64,000 nucleotides of DNA from Myotis daubentonii (GCF_963259705.1 NC_081847.1:71197754-71261753), one strand, 5' to 3'; shown: positions 47,037 through 60,660, counted from the stretch's first letter. Translations and numbers: made by a program. The notes: generated by a model from the letters alone, not told the origin.

Positions 47037-47061
47037 TAACCACTGAGCAAGCTGGCTGGGC
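47037..47061 (-). mobile_element. VES SINE, antisense, head-side remainder
   Basis: Reads AACCACTGAGCAAGCTGGC then TGGGC, the reverse of a VES head (GCCCAGCCAGCTTGCTCAGT). It is the other end of the SINE broken at 45618; roughly 20-30 bases of SINE between the two halves are missing. Confidence 0.8.
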
Positions 47062-47175
47062 TTTATTTTTTTTTTTTTAATTGATTTCAGAGAGGAAGAG
47101 AGAGGGAGAGAGAAATAGAAAAATCAAATCATTTATGGGCTGCCTCCTGCACGCCCCACATTGGGGGTTGAGCCA
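47062..47175 (-). mobile_element. VES SINE, antisense, truncated
   Basis: T-rich tail, 'aattgatttcagagaggaag', 'gggctgcctcctgcacgccc', then ends in 'gggggttgagcc' without the head. Confidence 0.8.
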
Positions 47176-47223
47176 CAAAGACCTGGCCTTTTAAGAGCAC
47201 TGGCTGCTGTGTGTGGACTAGGG

Positions 47224-47436
47224 CCGTGGTCGGCAAACTGCGCCTCGCGAGCCACAGGCGGCTTTTTGGCCCCTTGAGTGTGGCTCTTCCACAAAATACC
47301 ACGTGCGGGCGCACGTACAGTGCGATGGAAACTTTGTGGCCCATGCACCGAAGTCGGTTTTCGGCCTGGGCGAGTCTGTTTTGAAGAAGTACTGTTGATA
47401 TTTGGCTCTGTTGACTAATGAGTTTGCCGACCACTG
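47224..47436. mobile_element. Nonautonomous hAT, family 2
   Basis: Starts CCGTGGTCGGCAAACTGC and ends GAGTTTGCCGACCACTG. The flanking 8-mers are GACTAGGG (47216-47223) and GGCTAGGG (47437-47444). The interior words 'ttgagtgtggctcttccaca' and 'tgttgatatttggctctg' set it apart from family 1. The 213-bp copy is shorter than the form I remember, so it has probably lost internal sequence. Confidence 0.92.
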
Positions 47437-47461
47437 GGCTAGGGGGAGCAGGGGAAGGAAA

Positions 47462-48110
47462 CAAGGAGAGCAGTTAGGAGGCTATCGCAGGAAATCAGGC
47501 CATAGTTTCCAGTGGCCTGGGCACTTGGCAGTACAGGAGAGAGCTGTTCTGAAATCACTTTGAAGGTAGAGCTGAAGTGATTTGCTAATGGACATCAGGT
47601 GTGAGAGACAGATTGGAATTAAGGGTGATTCCAATGGTTTTAATAACCTGGAGAGCAGGTCTGGGAGAAGAAATTGGGAATTTGGTTTTGATTTCATTAA
47701 GTCTGAGATGCTTATGACATCTTGTAGAGCTGTTAAGTTGGTGGTTGGATATATGACTGAAGATAGGAGAGCGGTTCAGGCTGGAGATAGAGTTAGGATG
47801 CTTATATTTAAACTATGAGACTGAAGGAGATCACCTCGGAAGCAAATGTAGATAATCAGCTCAAGGACCAAGCTCTGGGACATTCTCAGGGTGTAGAGGG
47901 CAGGGGAATGAGGAGGAACCAGCAACAAACTGAGTAGTATCAGCAGGAATAGAACCAAGAGAGGAGTTCTAGAGGTCAAATGAAAAAGCATTTTAAGAAG
48001 GGAGCTGTCAGCTGCCAAATGCTAAGGAGAAAGAGAGATTAGGGGAACCCACTATGTGCAGGCAAGGGCATACAAAGATGAGCCAGAGTGCCAGGCACAG
48101 AGTAGGTGTT
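47462..48110 (-). repeat. L2 LINE with remnant of ORF2 3' part, antisense
   Basis: The minus strand shows L2 reverse-transcriptase-region scraps, for example a GDLLQSH word near 47830 (L2 has GDLIQSH) and the 'cagttaggaggctatcgcag' segment. Too broken to encode protein. Confidence 0.75.
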
Positions 48111-48904
48111 CATGCATTGTTTTGGAATGAAGACAATCCTTGCTTCAAAACACCTCCCAGGTGCGGGGAGGAGCCAGCATGGGAAGTTACCTAACCAGCC
48201 AGGAGCCTTGTCTGGGGAGATGAGGCTTCTTCAGCCGAGTCTTCAGCGCTGAGAACTCAGGTGGATTTCCATGTGCAGTCCTCTCTGTTCTGGATTTTCA
48301 GTTCCCTTCTCTCCATTATAAAGGCTTGGACTCAGGAGGAGATAAGGAACCAGTCAGCAGTCACGCTTAAGTTGAGAAGGAAACATAGGACACAGTGACT
48401 ACCCCACCCGACCAAAGAACCACAGAGCAAGAAAAGACCCGGGAAAAAGAGGAATGAGGTAGATACTTTTTAAAACAGTTTAAATTCACTCCAAGTTTTA
48501 GTAAATTCCATTTGGTGGAAAGAACTTCCTTTTCCTAAGGAAAAGCTGTTTTAACGCACCTCTGGCCACAAGAGGTCTCCCTTTCCCTGAACCGTATTGG
48601 TTTAAAGGGCAGGGCCAGAAAGTGATGGCGGGGTCAAGAAGCTCAACCTGGTCCCGGTAAGGCCAGCAGCAAATTTGGCAAAGAATTTACTTAAACTTTT
48701 AAGAAGTCAAAGTGTCCCTTTAACAGTAACATAGTTTATCAGTTTAAAAATGAAAAACCACAGGGTAATGCTGAGTGAACACATACTGGGAAGAGTAAGG
48801 AGTACTTCACTGTACTTAATATTTAGGGAGTGATCGCTTCCCTCTGGTGACTATTTTATTAAGCATAATAGTTTGAAAAGTAACATCAGGTGAAGATAAT
48901 ATTA

Positions 48905-49115
48905 ATAATAGCTAAAGTTTATTAGTTGTGTAGTGTGTTCTCAGTCTTTTTTAAAATAGTATTAAGTCATATAATCTTTACCCAGCCATATAAGGTAGAT
49001 ACTTTAGCCTTAATATTAATAACCCTTTGAGAAAGGTACTTTTGCAGGTGAAGAATTTGTGGCTTACAGAAATGAACAATTGGTTCAAGGTCACACAGCC
49101 TGGGATTTGAACAGA
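48905..49115 (-). repeat. MIR SINE, antisense
   Basis: Reverse MIR words 'tacccagccatataaggtag', 'agaaatgaacaattggttca' and 'caaggtcacacagcctggg'. Confidence 0.75.
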
Positions 49116-49585
49116 TAGCTAACTCCACAATTATTTACCCCAAGTGTTAGATAGGACAAGGGTCTCAAGGTTTGGGCCATTCTTACTAAATGTTATTTCT
49201 TGCTTAATGTTAAAATGTAGCATAGTATTTTGCAGATGTAACAGTAAACAGGATGAGGTGACGAGAACTTCAAGGGGATGAAAGTAGCCAACTGCAAAAA
49301 AAACCCACACAAACATCAAAAACAACATGAAAGTGACCAAACAGTGTATCTAAGCAATGGCTAGCCCTCCCTTCCAGGAGACAGAGCTTTGGTTATAACT
49401 CCTCATCTTCTTTACTTGCTGCAAGTGAATAAAACTACCTTGGGACAACCATGTCTCATTTTTGACTAAAGTACCCCAAAGCAGGGAACCCCTTGAGTTT
49501 GGTAACATACACAGCCTATGTTAAGTAAGCAGATTCATGAATATGTAAATGTTATATTAAGAAACAGTTTCTTAATTTGACATTA

Positions 49586-49776
49586 CAGTGGTTCTTAACC
49601 AGGAATGAGAGTCAGATTCGTCTGATCTTTTAAAAAGAATTTAACTGTCCTGGCCTCCACCCAGGACAATTGAATTCAGTAGGTTGGGGGTGGGGGGCGG
49701 GGTCTGGAATCTGTTTGTGTCTTCTGAGTTATACTGGTGACTGTTATGTGTACAGGCCCTTGGTAGGGAACCACTG
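49586..49776. mobile_element. MER5A-like hAT
   Basis: Ends CAGTGGTTCTTAACCAGG and GGGAACCACTG, with interior 'tggcctccacccaggaca'. Flanking 8-mers no longer match. Old. Confidence 0.75.
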
Positions 49777-50439
49777 TAGGGAGCCGCATGGGGGAACTGG
49801 CTAAATTTATGTAGGTGAACAGTCCTCTAGGACACAGCAGCCAGGCAGCCTTAGAACAGTATTATGGTGATTTGCTCAGCATTTAACTACAAAAGGCTTC
49901 CAGTGTAAGATGTCCTTTCCGCTCCCTTGGAGAGCAGAGCTAGAAAGAAAGGGGGGATTCTCCAGGGACTTAGGTGAGAAGTGGCAAGAGCAGAACTCTC
50001 TGGGGACAGCATTGAGGTGTTGTTCTTAGCGAAGTGTGCACGCGGGCTGTCAGTCAGCCTGGCCGGGTGGTGAGACAAAACCCAGATGATACAAGTCTTT
50101 ATCTATTGCTAATCGCTGTCAGCTTGGCAAACAGCCAGTGATAGTGCGTGTGGAGGCTGGGTGTTTCTACTTGGGGGTGAAACGTGGACACGAAAGGGGC
50201 CCTTCAAGGCAGGGGGCTGTGAACGATGAAGGAGCCAAGTCTTAAGAACTAGGAATCAGCTGGGAGGAAGAAAACATTTTCTATCCGTTTCGGAAATGAA
50301 CAAACTTCTGCCGTGATTTTAAGTGGACTAAGTCATTCTGCAATTTGGGTATGATAAGTTTGAAATCAGATAATCGTGTAATGTTCTCAGAGACTTCCTG
50401 TGCTTGCTTTCTTAATGGTCTCTATCCTCCCCTCCCCCG

Positions 50440-50511
50440 TCTCTCTCTCTCTCTCTCTCCCCCCCCCCACTCCCCCCCACGCCCCCTCACACACACACAC
50501 ACACACACAGA
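50440..50511 (+). repeat. Compound (CT)n-(C)n-(CA)n microsatellite
   Basis: TCTCTCTC run, then a C-rich stretch, then CACACACA, all within about 70 bases. Likely length-variable. Confidence 0.95.
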
Positions 50512-51399
50512 GCTTCCTGTTCTTGGTGGTTCCCACCTTCCTCGGAGTTACTCCATGCTCCTGTTAACTCTGGGCTCAGTTGGGATTTCCAGTCATTAGC
50601 CCCGGCCACAGCTTCATGTCATGGAGATTTATGTGTCCCTTTCGCTGGAGCTTGGGAACCTGACCTGCCCCAGGAACTTTATGAAGTCTGGCTTCACCGG
50701 CTCTTAGGACACCAGAGCAGAAGAACTTGGAAAGAGAATTAAACAACAAAAAAAAATCATGATCCTTGAGTGTTTCTGAGATGAACTCCTTCTAACACAA
50801 CTGGCAACTCTGTCTCAGAGATGGAGGACAGACAGACTCCTCGCCCTTCAGAGGAGGTATTTACCCCGCAGGAGAGAGAACGGGAGTGATCCGAGCCTTT
50901 GCGCTGGCTCCCCCCGGGTTTTCTCAGAGTTCCTGGGTGGGGGGAATTCGGGTTGTGCATGAGCTCTGGGCCCAGGCCTGCTGCAGCTCCAGACTCCGCT
51001 TCTAGACCCTCACTTCTCTGCTTTCAAAAGCATCTGTGAAACCAGGCCCCATTCCTTTCTCTGTAGTCACTAGATTCCTTTTTTGGGGTTGGCAGTGGTG
51101 CCGTAGCCCCAGGACCTGTGAGGGCATGTGAGTGGCGGTGGGGCTGAGATTTGCTCTGGGGGGTTCTGAGTGTGCCAGCACAGGGTGTTCTGCGAGTCTC
51201 CCTCCCCTCCCTTCCCAGTTCCTCCGCCCGCTCGCTCCCACAGACTCTGGGAACCCTGAGGTGGAAGAGAGCTCTTACCCAGGGGAAGAGGAGCCATCAG
51301 ATCGCCCCAGCTGCCTACACTTTGTTCTCAGCTTCCCTTCCTCATCCCTCCAGCCCCTCCCAGGGTCTGAAGCACCAGCCCCATCTGAAACACCCCTCC

Positions 51400-52419
<1,020 letters not shown>

Positions 52420-53129
52420 TGAGGAGCGCTGGTGGAGGCGGAGGCAAGGGGCACGATGACACAGAAGCAGAGGGGCCAGGGAGTTATTTACCGTGTGACT
52501 TCAGGCAAACTACCTCTCCAGGACCCACTCTCTTGTTAGGAAAGGTGGGGCCAATCAAGGCCTATGAGGAGGACTGGCAGGAGTGCGTAGTAAAGGCCTG
52601 CCATATAAACACACACCCAACACACATTCATTAAGATGTAACTGCTGCTGTTCACATGCTAGCTTTGCCATCAACTGTGGAATAGACTCTAGCTGTGCTC
52701 TAGGAGAATCGGGGTCTAGGCTCAACTTTGCCAAGAAAATGATTTTCAAGGAATAGATCATAAAATATTCATTCATTCATTCATCCACTCACCCATCCAT
52801 GCATGCAGCCTTTTGTTCGGTGCATATTTCTGTGATACTTCCTATTTGCAAGCCTTGTAAAGGGACATAAAGAAGAGTAAGAGACAGCCCAAGGCTTCAA
52901 AGATAGGCTTGTAGACAAACCATTATATACAAGTATGTACAGAGTGCTGTGGCAGTAAAGAGAAGGATGCTTTAGAAGAGGGGACATGTGAGTTGGATCT
53001 TGATGGGGAAATTGCACTTGTGAGGATGGGAGTGGGAGAGAGAAAAATAAGTAAAAAGCTCAGAAGCAGGAGAGAACTCAGTGGGTTCAGGAAATGGAGA
53101 GGAATTTTCTGTGGCAAAACAGCCCTGGG

Positions 53130-53225
53130 AATTGGCAGAATAGATATCATCACCTCCTCCACTGGGGGTAACTTTGAACATACCACTTATCTCGGCCTCA
53201 GTTTCCTCATCCATAAAATGGGGTA
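53130..53225 (+). repeat. MIR SINE
   Basis: Contains 'ggcctcagtttcctcatcca' followed by 'taaaatgggg', the MIR core. Confidence 0.65.
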
Positions 53226-53402
53226 TTTTCAAATAAGTACTCAAAATGTAGTCAGTGGACAGGTAGCATCAGAAATAAATGCAAATTCAGGGGTCCCCCC
53301 TAGACCTGCTAAATCGGAATCTGAGGGTCAACCCAGACATCTATTTTAAGCTCATCCAGCAATTCTTACGCACGTTAAAGCGTAAGGAGTATTGCTTTAA
53401 AA

Positions 53403-53639
53403 CAGGGGCTTGCAAACTTTAGAGAGCAGGCCAAACTGGCCTGCTGCCTGCTTTTTGCAGCCTGGGAGCCGACAGTAATTTTACATTTTGAAATGTTTGG
53501 GGGGGGAAATCAAAAGAATAACACTGTTTGTGAAAATGATATGAAAGTCCCTACATGACATCCTCAATTTTGTCTCTTGGCTCAAAAGCTGAAAAGATTT
53601 ACTATTTGACGACAGGAAAAGTTTGCTGGCTCCCGCTGT
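53403..53639. mobile_element. Old hAT-Charlie-like element
   Basis: Left end CAGGGGCTTGCAAACTTTAG, right end AAGTTTGCTGGCTCCCGCTG. The inverted repeats are imperfect and the flanking 8-mers do not match. Confidence 0.65.
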
Positions 53640-54399
53640 AAGTGTTCACTCAGGGTCCTTCCAGCCCAGGGTCATTCTAGGCCTCCCTCACGTGCCCTGT
53701 TGGGGAGAGGCGCTGACACAGATAACTCAAAGCTATGGCTCATTGAAAAAAACACATATTTGGCGCCAGAGGACATTGGAGCCGGGGGCAGGAAGGACAT
53801 AGTCAGCCCAGGGTTTGCTCAAGCTGAGGCCCTTGGGCGTGTAGAGAGAGTGGTCCCCGGTGCAGGATGGGCTGACTGGGCTGCCAGTCGGTGGTTATCT
53901 GGCGAGGGCCCACCCTCGAAAGTGTCTGGATGTTAACGAGGTTATATCCCTGGAGTTTCTATGTGTGCCATGGCGGTGGCACAGCACTGGCTGGAACTGG
54001 ACAGCACTGAGGACAAATTCTGGTACCACACTTTCTAATTCTGTGTACCACACTTCCTAATTCAGTGACCGTGAGCTGTTGCTGAACTTCTGCAATTCAG
54101 TGCAATGCAATTCACTAGATGTTTGTGCCCAGTACTATGCTAAGCACTGGGGACAAGCAGAGAGCAGGCCTCAATTTCTCTGGCTGTAAGATGGAGATAA
54201 CCCTTGAGTGCTTGCCAGGTACCAATTCCTTTTGCAAAGTGGTGCACAGTGCATGGGTGTCAAATGTTTCTTCTCTCTCCCCTTGCAAACCAAGGTGTGT
54301 GTGATTGGGGCCTGGATGTGAGTCACGGGGACACATATTTTGGGGAAGCTATAGGTTGATCTCCTGATATGTCTAAAGGGAGTGTGTGTGTGGGGGGAG

Positions 54400-54860
54400 G
54401 CTCATTTATTCATGCAACCAATATTATAGAGCATCATCTATATGCCAGGCACCATCCTACACGAGTTCCAGGGGCTGGGGCAGTGAACAAGCAAAGTCCT
54501 CAGGAAGTTTCCTGTCTTATGAAGACAGAAATAAACTGGAAAACACATGTAATTTCCAGGAGTTGCGAGTGTTATGAGAAAAAAAGCAAAGAAGGAAGAG
54601 GGTGATGTTTTGGCTAGGGTAGTCTGAGAAGCAGGATGGAGAGTTCTAGAGCGAAGACTTCCCCGCAGCAGGAGTGGCCCTTGCAAAGGCCCTGAGGCAG
54701 GACTGGGCTTGGGGTGCTTGAGGAACAGCAAGAGCGCCAGGGTGTCAGGAACAGAGTGACTGAGGGGAGCAGGCAGCGGCGGATGGGAGATGTGGGCATG
54801 GGCCAGATCAAGGAGGCTTTGCAGGGGCCTGGGTACGATCCGAGGTGTAGTCAGGTGACC
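54400..54860 (-). repeat. L2 LINE 3' region, antisense
   Basis: Reverse L2 words 'tctatatgccaggcaccatc', 'gcaaaggccctgaggcagg', 'gaggaacagcaagagcgcca' and 'gcatgggccagatcaaggag'. Confidence 0.8.
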
Positions 54861-55104
54861 AGAAGACCTGGTCCAGCCTCTTTTCCCAAATGAGAGAACC
54901 CCACTTTCAGGCAGCCTAGAAACCTCACAGATCCTCTCTCCCAAGCCACACACGAGGTGCAACTCTCCAAAATTAGATGTGGCCACTGCTTTGGAAAATC
55001 TCTTTAATCAACCTGTCATCGGTTCCCCGAGGGTTTGTTAAGGACCTGCCCTTTGCCCCATTCTGGTAGCGCTGGGCGGAATGTGGACAATTAAGATCTT
55101 GTGC

Positions 55105-55266
55105 TTAGGAAGGTTGGGAGTCGGGTAGCCCTGGGTTATTACATATCCTGGCTCCATCACATTCTTTAATCTCTTAGAGCCTTAGTTTCCTCATCCATAA
55201 AATGAGTTTATCCTAATCTCTACTAAGATTTCTCATGGGATAAATGGGCACTCAATAAATGGTAGC
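55105..55266 (+). repeat. MIR SINE
   Basis: Contains 'gagccttagtttcctcatcc' and 'gggcactcaataaatggtag', the core and 3' end of MIR. The VES at 55271 is inserted at its end. Confidence 0.75.
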
Positions 55267-55270
55267 TGCT

Positions 55271-55443
55271 GCCCTGGTTGGTTTTCTCAGTGGTTAGAGT
55301 GTCAGCCTGCAGACCGAAGGGTCCACGGGTTTGATTCCTGGTTAAGGGCACATACCTCGGTTGCAGGCTCAATCCCCAGCCCAGACCGGGGGTGTGTGTG
55401 GGAGGTAACCAACCAATGTGTCTCTTTCACATCTATGTTTCTT

Positions 55444-55499
<56 letters not shown>

Positions 55500-55602
55500 C
55501 CTCCCTCCCTCCCTCCCTCCCTCCCTCCTCCCTCCCCTCCACGCTCTCTAAAAACAAATCAATGAAAAAAAATATCCTCGGATGAGGAATAAAAAATAAA
55601 TA
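55271..55602 (+). mobile_element. VES SINE with CT and CCCT microsatellites
   Basis: Head GCCCTGGTTGGTTTTCTCAG, B box-like 'gggtttgattcctggttaag', then (TC)n at about 55440-55496, (CCCT)n at about 55494-55535 and 'caaatcaatgaaaaaaaat'. A 17-bp duplication (AATAAATGGTAGCTGCT; one mismatch) flanks it at 55254-55270 and 55603-55619. Confidence 0.95.
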
Positions 55603-56317
55603 AATAAATGGTAGTTGCTATTATTACTATTAACTATCATTAATTCATTCAATAAAAATGTATTGAGTGATTTCTATTTAGCCAGCACTACACTACACTG
55701 GGTGGTGGGGGTAGAGTAGAGAAATTAACAGAATGAAAAAGGTACCTGCCTTCCAGAGAATCTAACATGAAATTGTACTAAGTGTGTTGACTACCAGGCA
55801 GGGGAGTACCCACCGGGGACTAAGGGAGCCAGAGGCAGGCAGCTAACCAGGCAGGCATTCAGGGAAGCTTCCTGGAGTAAGTGGCAAGCCAGGCTCCTAT
55901 GAATGGAGTCATCCAGGATAGAGGATAGAGGATGAGCGCTCCAGGTGGAGAGAAAGGGTACAAAGCCAGGAGGTCCAAAACTTGCTGTCCAGCCGGAGAC
56001 TGAGCTGAAACTTGCATCTTCTCCAAAGTTCTGAGATGTCGTGATCAAAGGTACCATGTGCCCCCTTTCCTCCACTCCCCACCTTACCTGGCAGTCAAAT
56101 GGTATAGGTGCCTGCTGTAAACCAAAGAAAACTGCACTCTTCCAAAATGGAGGTGTCAATCCATTAACAGGTGGCACAGTGGGTCATGACCTGCATTTTT
56201 TTCTAGGGAAAGAATAGAATAGAAAGCATCACAGTGTTTCATAGAGAATAAGATAAAGTATTGTTTCCTAAAATATTTGTTCAGTTGGAGACATAGTGTG
56301 TGTGTATGTATGTGTGT

Positions 56318-56472
56318 GAAGTGAATTAGTTATGCAAATAATAATAATAATAAAACCTTGAGAGTATTTGCTTAGGAAGTTTTTAATATTCAGTATTTTT
56401 GGAAGTGTCAATGAAGTACTGATGGGGTGGTCATAATAATCTGGCTGGTCATAATAATCTGGCCACTCAGTG
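56318..56472 (+). mobile_element. Mariner/Tc1-like MITE, 5'-truncated copy
   Basis: From 'gaagtgaattagttatgcaa' it matches 61605-61734 closely and ends CTGGCCACTCAGTG followed by TA. The left inverted repeat is missing. The 3' end has the TIR word TCATAATAATCTGG twice in tandem (56441-56461). Confidence 0.85.
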
Positions 56473-56725
56473 TATAAATGTCTATGTTTATGTGTGTATT
56501 ATAATAGCAACTTTATTTCTTACTAAACTTTTGTATTGTGGTCAGAAAGTTTGAAAATCATGATTCTAAAGTGTCTCTCTGGCTGGAGGGTAAGCCCTCC
56601 TGTTGTCTGGTGGGAAGGGGATGGTGGTATAGGCACAGGGCCGCTGGCCCCTAAGCCTGCTGTAAGCCTCTTGGCACCCTCCCCCTGCCTATAGCCCTTT
56701 ACTCCCCTGGCCATGTATAGCCAAA

Positions 56726-56735
56726 CTAAAAATAG
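56726..56735 (+). promoter_or_regulatory. JPH2: Consensus MEF2-type site in JPH2 intron 1
   Basis: CTAAAAATAG matches YTAWWWWTAR exactly. It lies in a non-repeat stretch about 4.3 kb into the intron. A motif this short is expected a few times per 64 kb by chance, so this is only a candidate. Confidence 0.3.
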
Positions 56736-57479
56736 CTGCTGACTTACGGTAAAACTCCAAAGCAAGCATAGCCCGGGCCCTCCAGTAGCACACTGCGGGG
56801 TGCCTGGCTGTTCCCAGAGACCCACAGACTTCAGGACTAGAAGGGTCGTCAGTGAGCGATGGCTTCTGAGGTTGTGGACCGGGGCCCCAAGCCTTGTCCT
56901 CAGAGGCCTATTAATGCCCTAAAGCTGAGGCGAGATGTATGCAATGCAAGATGTGTGCATACGCGCATGGACTATCTGTGTTCCTCTGGGAGGTGTTTCC
57001 TCAGAAAGCCTCAGATTCTCAAAATAATCCAGTGCTCAAACAGGTTATTAAACAAAGTTCCCCAACTATTGATCTAACTCAATAATCCCCTCGCCCAAAT
57101 GTGCAGTGGAAAAACCAGCTTTTCCATAAGGCTATTAATAATAATAGTAATAATAATAATAATAGTTAACACTTGGGAAGTGTGGACAATGTGAGGGGTG
57201 CTGTTCTTGGCATGTGGCACATGTGCTACTTAAACTCTCACAGCAACCTTATGGGGAGGTGCTAATATCACTCCTATTTTATTTTACCTTATTTTATGAG
57301 AAAAGTTAAAATAATTGGTTTAATTGGCCAGGAAAAGAAAAGACTAAGGGATGAGTTATCTTCCGTAGTAGATGAAAGGTTTTAATTTTTTATTTATTTT
57401 GTTTTCAGGTAAGACCATTTGTTGAAAAAACTATATTTTCTCTGTTTCTTGTATTTAAAAAAATATTTTTTAAATTTCC

Positions 57480-57945
57480 ATCCCCCCCCCTCTTTTTTGG
57501 CAACCATCAGCTTGTTCTCTATATCTATGGGCCTACTTCTGTTTTGTTTTGTTTATTCATTTTTTTAATGTTCCACATATAAGTGAGGTCGTATGGTATT
57601 TGTCTTTCTCTGACTTATTCCACTTAATATAATGCTCTTAGGATCTATCCATGTTGTTGAAAATGGCAAGATTTCATTCTTTTGGTGGCTGAATAACATC
57701 CCATTGTATATATTCACCAATCTTCTTTATCCATCCATTTATTTGTGGACATCTAGGTTGCTTCCATATCTTAACTATCACTAATAATGCTGCAATGAAC
57801 TAGGGGTGCACATTAGTATTATTTTCAAATTAGTATTTCTGTCTTCTTCCTATGAATACCCAGAAGAGGAATTGCTAGCGTATGGCAGCTCTATTTTTAA
57901 TTTTTTGAGGAATCTCCATACCGTTTTCTATAGTGACTGCATTAC
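57480..57945 (-). repeat. L1 3' end, antisense
   Basis: Reverse L1 words in order: 'cacttaatataatgctctta', 'ccatccatttatttgtggac', 'taatgctgcaatgaactagg', 'agaagaggaattgctagcgt', 'gaggaatctccataccgttt'. Confidence 0.85.
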
Positions 57946-58809
57946 CCCTATTTTATACATGAGGAAACCTAGACACAGATTATTTTAAGTATTCTCACTC
58001 ACAGCCCTCTAGCTAACAAGAGACAGAGGTAGAATTTGATAATACCTGATAATATTTCATAATATAAGTATTTTAACGAATGAAAAATGACTACAGAAAA
58101 GAATCAGGACGAGCAGTGCCAAATGAACATGTGGGGCCCCTTCTACCAAATCAGTAAGAACTTCAGATGGCGACAGCAGAGCATTAAACACGTGCAGGGC
58201 CCTCTAAGCTCAGAGCCCCATGCAGCTGCCCAGGAAACATGAGTGAAGCTCAGGCTCTGTGCTAAGAACCTTCCATGCATTATATTATTTAGGCTTCTTA
58301 ACAACTCTCTCATTGACTACACTAGCAGCTTTGAAATGTTCATGATTGCAACCCACTGTGGGGTATGTACTTCATATTTTGATCCTATGCGCACACACAC
58401 AAATGTAAAATGTTCATCATAAGACATCATAAGATCATCCCTTTCTCAATGCAGTACTTGCTATTTTCTTTTACTCGATCCTATTGATAGAGAACTATTA
58501 TTGTATCTTGCTGAGAGAATTAAATGATGCCCGGATATATGTAAAAGCATTTAGAACAGCGTTTGGCATCTGTTTAGCACTTTTATTATTATTACATGCT
58601 GGAAAAATTATATTTATGTGTTTAACTATGACAACTGGGTCAAAAACCCAAGCTTCTATGTTCTAAATATGTTCAATTTTTTTCTCCTCCCCAAAGTGGA
58701 TAATTTCAACTCATTTTAGCCCAGCTGACTCTGGACATAGAAGCTAAATGAATTTGCCAAGATTAAGTCCTAAGCAGTGATGCCTGGTGTCACATTATCT
58801 AGGCCTGTG

Positions 58810-59460
58810 ATATGTGTTCCTTGAATCAGCCTCCATATTTATTTATTTAATTACTCCCCAAAGGAATATTTTTTCTATTGATCTATTTGTCCATCTTTAT
58901 GCCAATATCACGCTGCCTTGGTTACTGGAACCTTATAGTAAACTTGAAATCAGAGTAAATCCTCCAACTTTGCTCTTCTTGTTCAAGATTGTTTGGGTTA
59001 GTCTAGGTTATTTACAGTTCTATTTCCATTATAAAACCAGTTTGTAGAGTTCTATTACAAAGTTTTCTGGGAATTTTACTAAAAATGCATTTGATCTATG
59101 CATCAGTTTTGAGAGCATGGTTATCTTAACAGCAATGAGTCTTCCAGTCCATGGACATGGTATATATATCCCTATTTATTCAGGTCTTTAATTCACTCCG
59201 CAATGTTTTGCAGTTTTCAGTGTCTTGCATATCTTTTGTTAAATAAAATTAAGTATTTTTTTATGATGTAGTAAATGGCATTTTAAATTTCATTTTTCTA
59301 GTTGTTCACTGCTAGGTTATAGAAACAATTACTTTTGTATATTGGCTTTGGATCCTTTTACCTTGCTAAATTATTTTCTTCATTCTAATAGGTTTTTTTT
59401 GTTTGTTTTTGACTTTCAGATTTAAGAAAAACATCTTTTAATTGAAAATTTCTTGATTGC
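58810..59460 (-). repeat. L1 ORF2 region, antisense
   Basis: Reverse L1 words 'tatgccaatatcacgctgcc', 'gttcaagattgtttgggtta', 'ttgagagcatggttatctta' and 'tattcaggtctttaattcac', in the order of L1 ORF2. No intact frame. Confidence 0.85.
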
Positions 59461-59504
59461 TATTAAACATCATGTGTAGAAGTCCTAAGAGAGTCTGGTA
59501 GTAC

Positions 59505-59745
59505 TAAAGGGAGACACATGGTCCTTAAGCACTTGGGGCTTAGAGTAGCCAGATCTGAGTTCAAATCCCAGCTGTGGCACTTCTTAATTCTATGAACCTG
59601 GGGACATTGTGTAACCTTTCTGAGCTTCCCTTTCCTTTTCCCCGTTAAGGATGTCAAACTCCTTCTCAACATGACTGAAACAATGAAATGAGATAATACA
59701 TAAGAGAACCTAGCATAATGCTTATCACATAGGAATGCTGAGACA
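59505..59745 (+). repeat. MIR SINE
   Basis: Contains 'gatctgagttcaaatcccag', 'gtggcacttcttaattctat' and 'aacctttctgagcttccct'. Near full length. Confidence 0.85.
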
Positions 59746-60463
59746 TATATTCTCCTTTCTGTATTTCTGTGTACAGTCCAAAGGACGAACTAATTCAGGA
59801 TGGCCTGCAAAATTAGCTTTTGACTTTGGAGCAGTTAATAAGCCACGACTTTGATTCACTTAGTTCTGCCTTGAGTCCTGCCAGTGTAGATGAAATCCAT
59901 GCCAGGCATGGTTCCATTTCGAATGTAGAATCAGCATAATTTAACCTCATCTTGAAAATCTCATGCCTCAGTTCACAGCCAGGCGTCAGTGTGATAGCCG
60001 GCTGAGTTGCAGTCATGCCAGCTCCCTGGCATTATCTGGGACCCCGGGGGGGGGGGGGGGAGCAGAGTGGACCCTCAGCAAGACAGGGAAATGGGCGTAA
60101 TTACTCTTCCCCCTCTGTGGCCTTGTTTTCTGTGATGCATGTGTCCAACTGGCCAAGTCCCCCGTCCAAGGCTGGTCTCCTGGGATTTGCTGAGTTTCCA
60201 GGGCCTGCTAATTCCATGTCCCCAGCAGCTGTTGCCTGGACCAGCCCTTGCTGAAACACCCTTGCAAAGAATGTGGAGTCTCATTTTCTGAGGGCCCTGG
60301 CGGAGGGTGGGGTGCGGGGTGCAGGGCTTTCTTCCTGCCATAGATCAGAGCGTTGTCCTGTTGTCTCCTATCCTTCCTAAGCAGGTGAGCAGTTAGGCCT
60401 GGTCTCGAGTGCAGCATCCAGGGCCTCTACTCGCTCCTGTGTAACAGAGTTGAGGGTCTAGAC

Positions 60464-60660
60464 CAGGGGTGGGCAAACTTTTTGACTCGAGGGCCACAAT
60501 GGGTTCTTAAACTGGACCGGAGGGCTGGAACAAAAGCATGGATGGAGTGTTTGTGTGAACTAATATAAATTCAAAGTAAACATCATTACATAAAAGGGTA
60601 CGGTCTTTTTTTCTTTTTAGTTTTATTCATTTCAAACAGGCCGTAGTTTGCCCACGGCTG
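60464..60660. mobile_element. Nonautonomous hAT, family 1, copy 4
   Basis: Same orientation as copy 1. Starts CAGGGGTGGGCAAACTTT and ends TAGTTTGCCCACGGCTG. It is flanked by a perfect palindromic 8-bp duplication GTCTAGAC (60456-60463 and 60661-60668). It lacks the GC-rich 'ccggatccggcccgcggg' subterminal block of the others. Confidence 0.96.

Noticed and set aside
48986..48995. Perfect CArG box (CCATATAAGG) about 3 kb upstream of JPH2
   Set aside because: It falls in an antisense MIR whose consensus is close to this word, and several such 10-mers are expected by chance in 64 kb.
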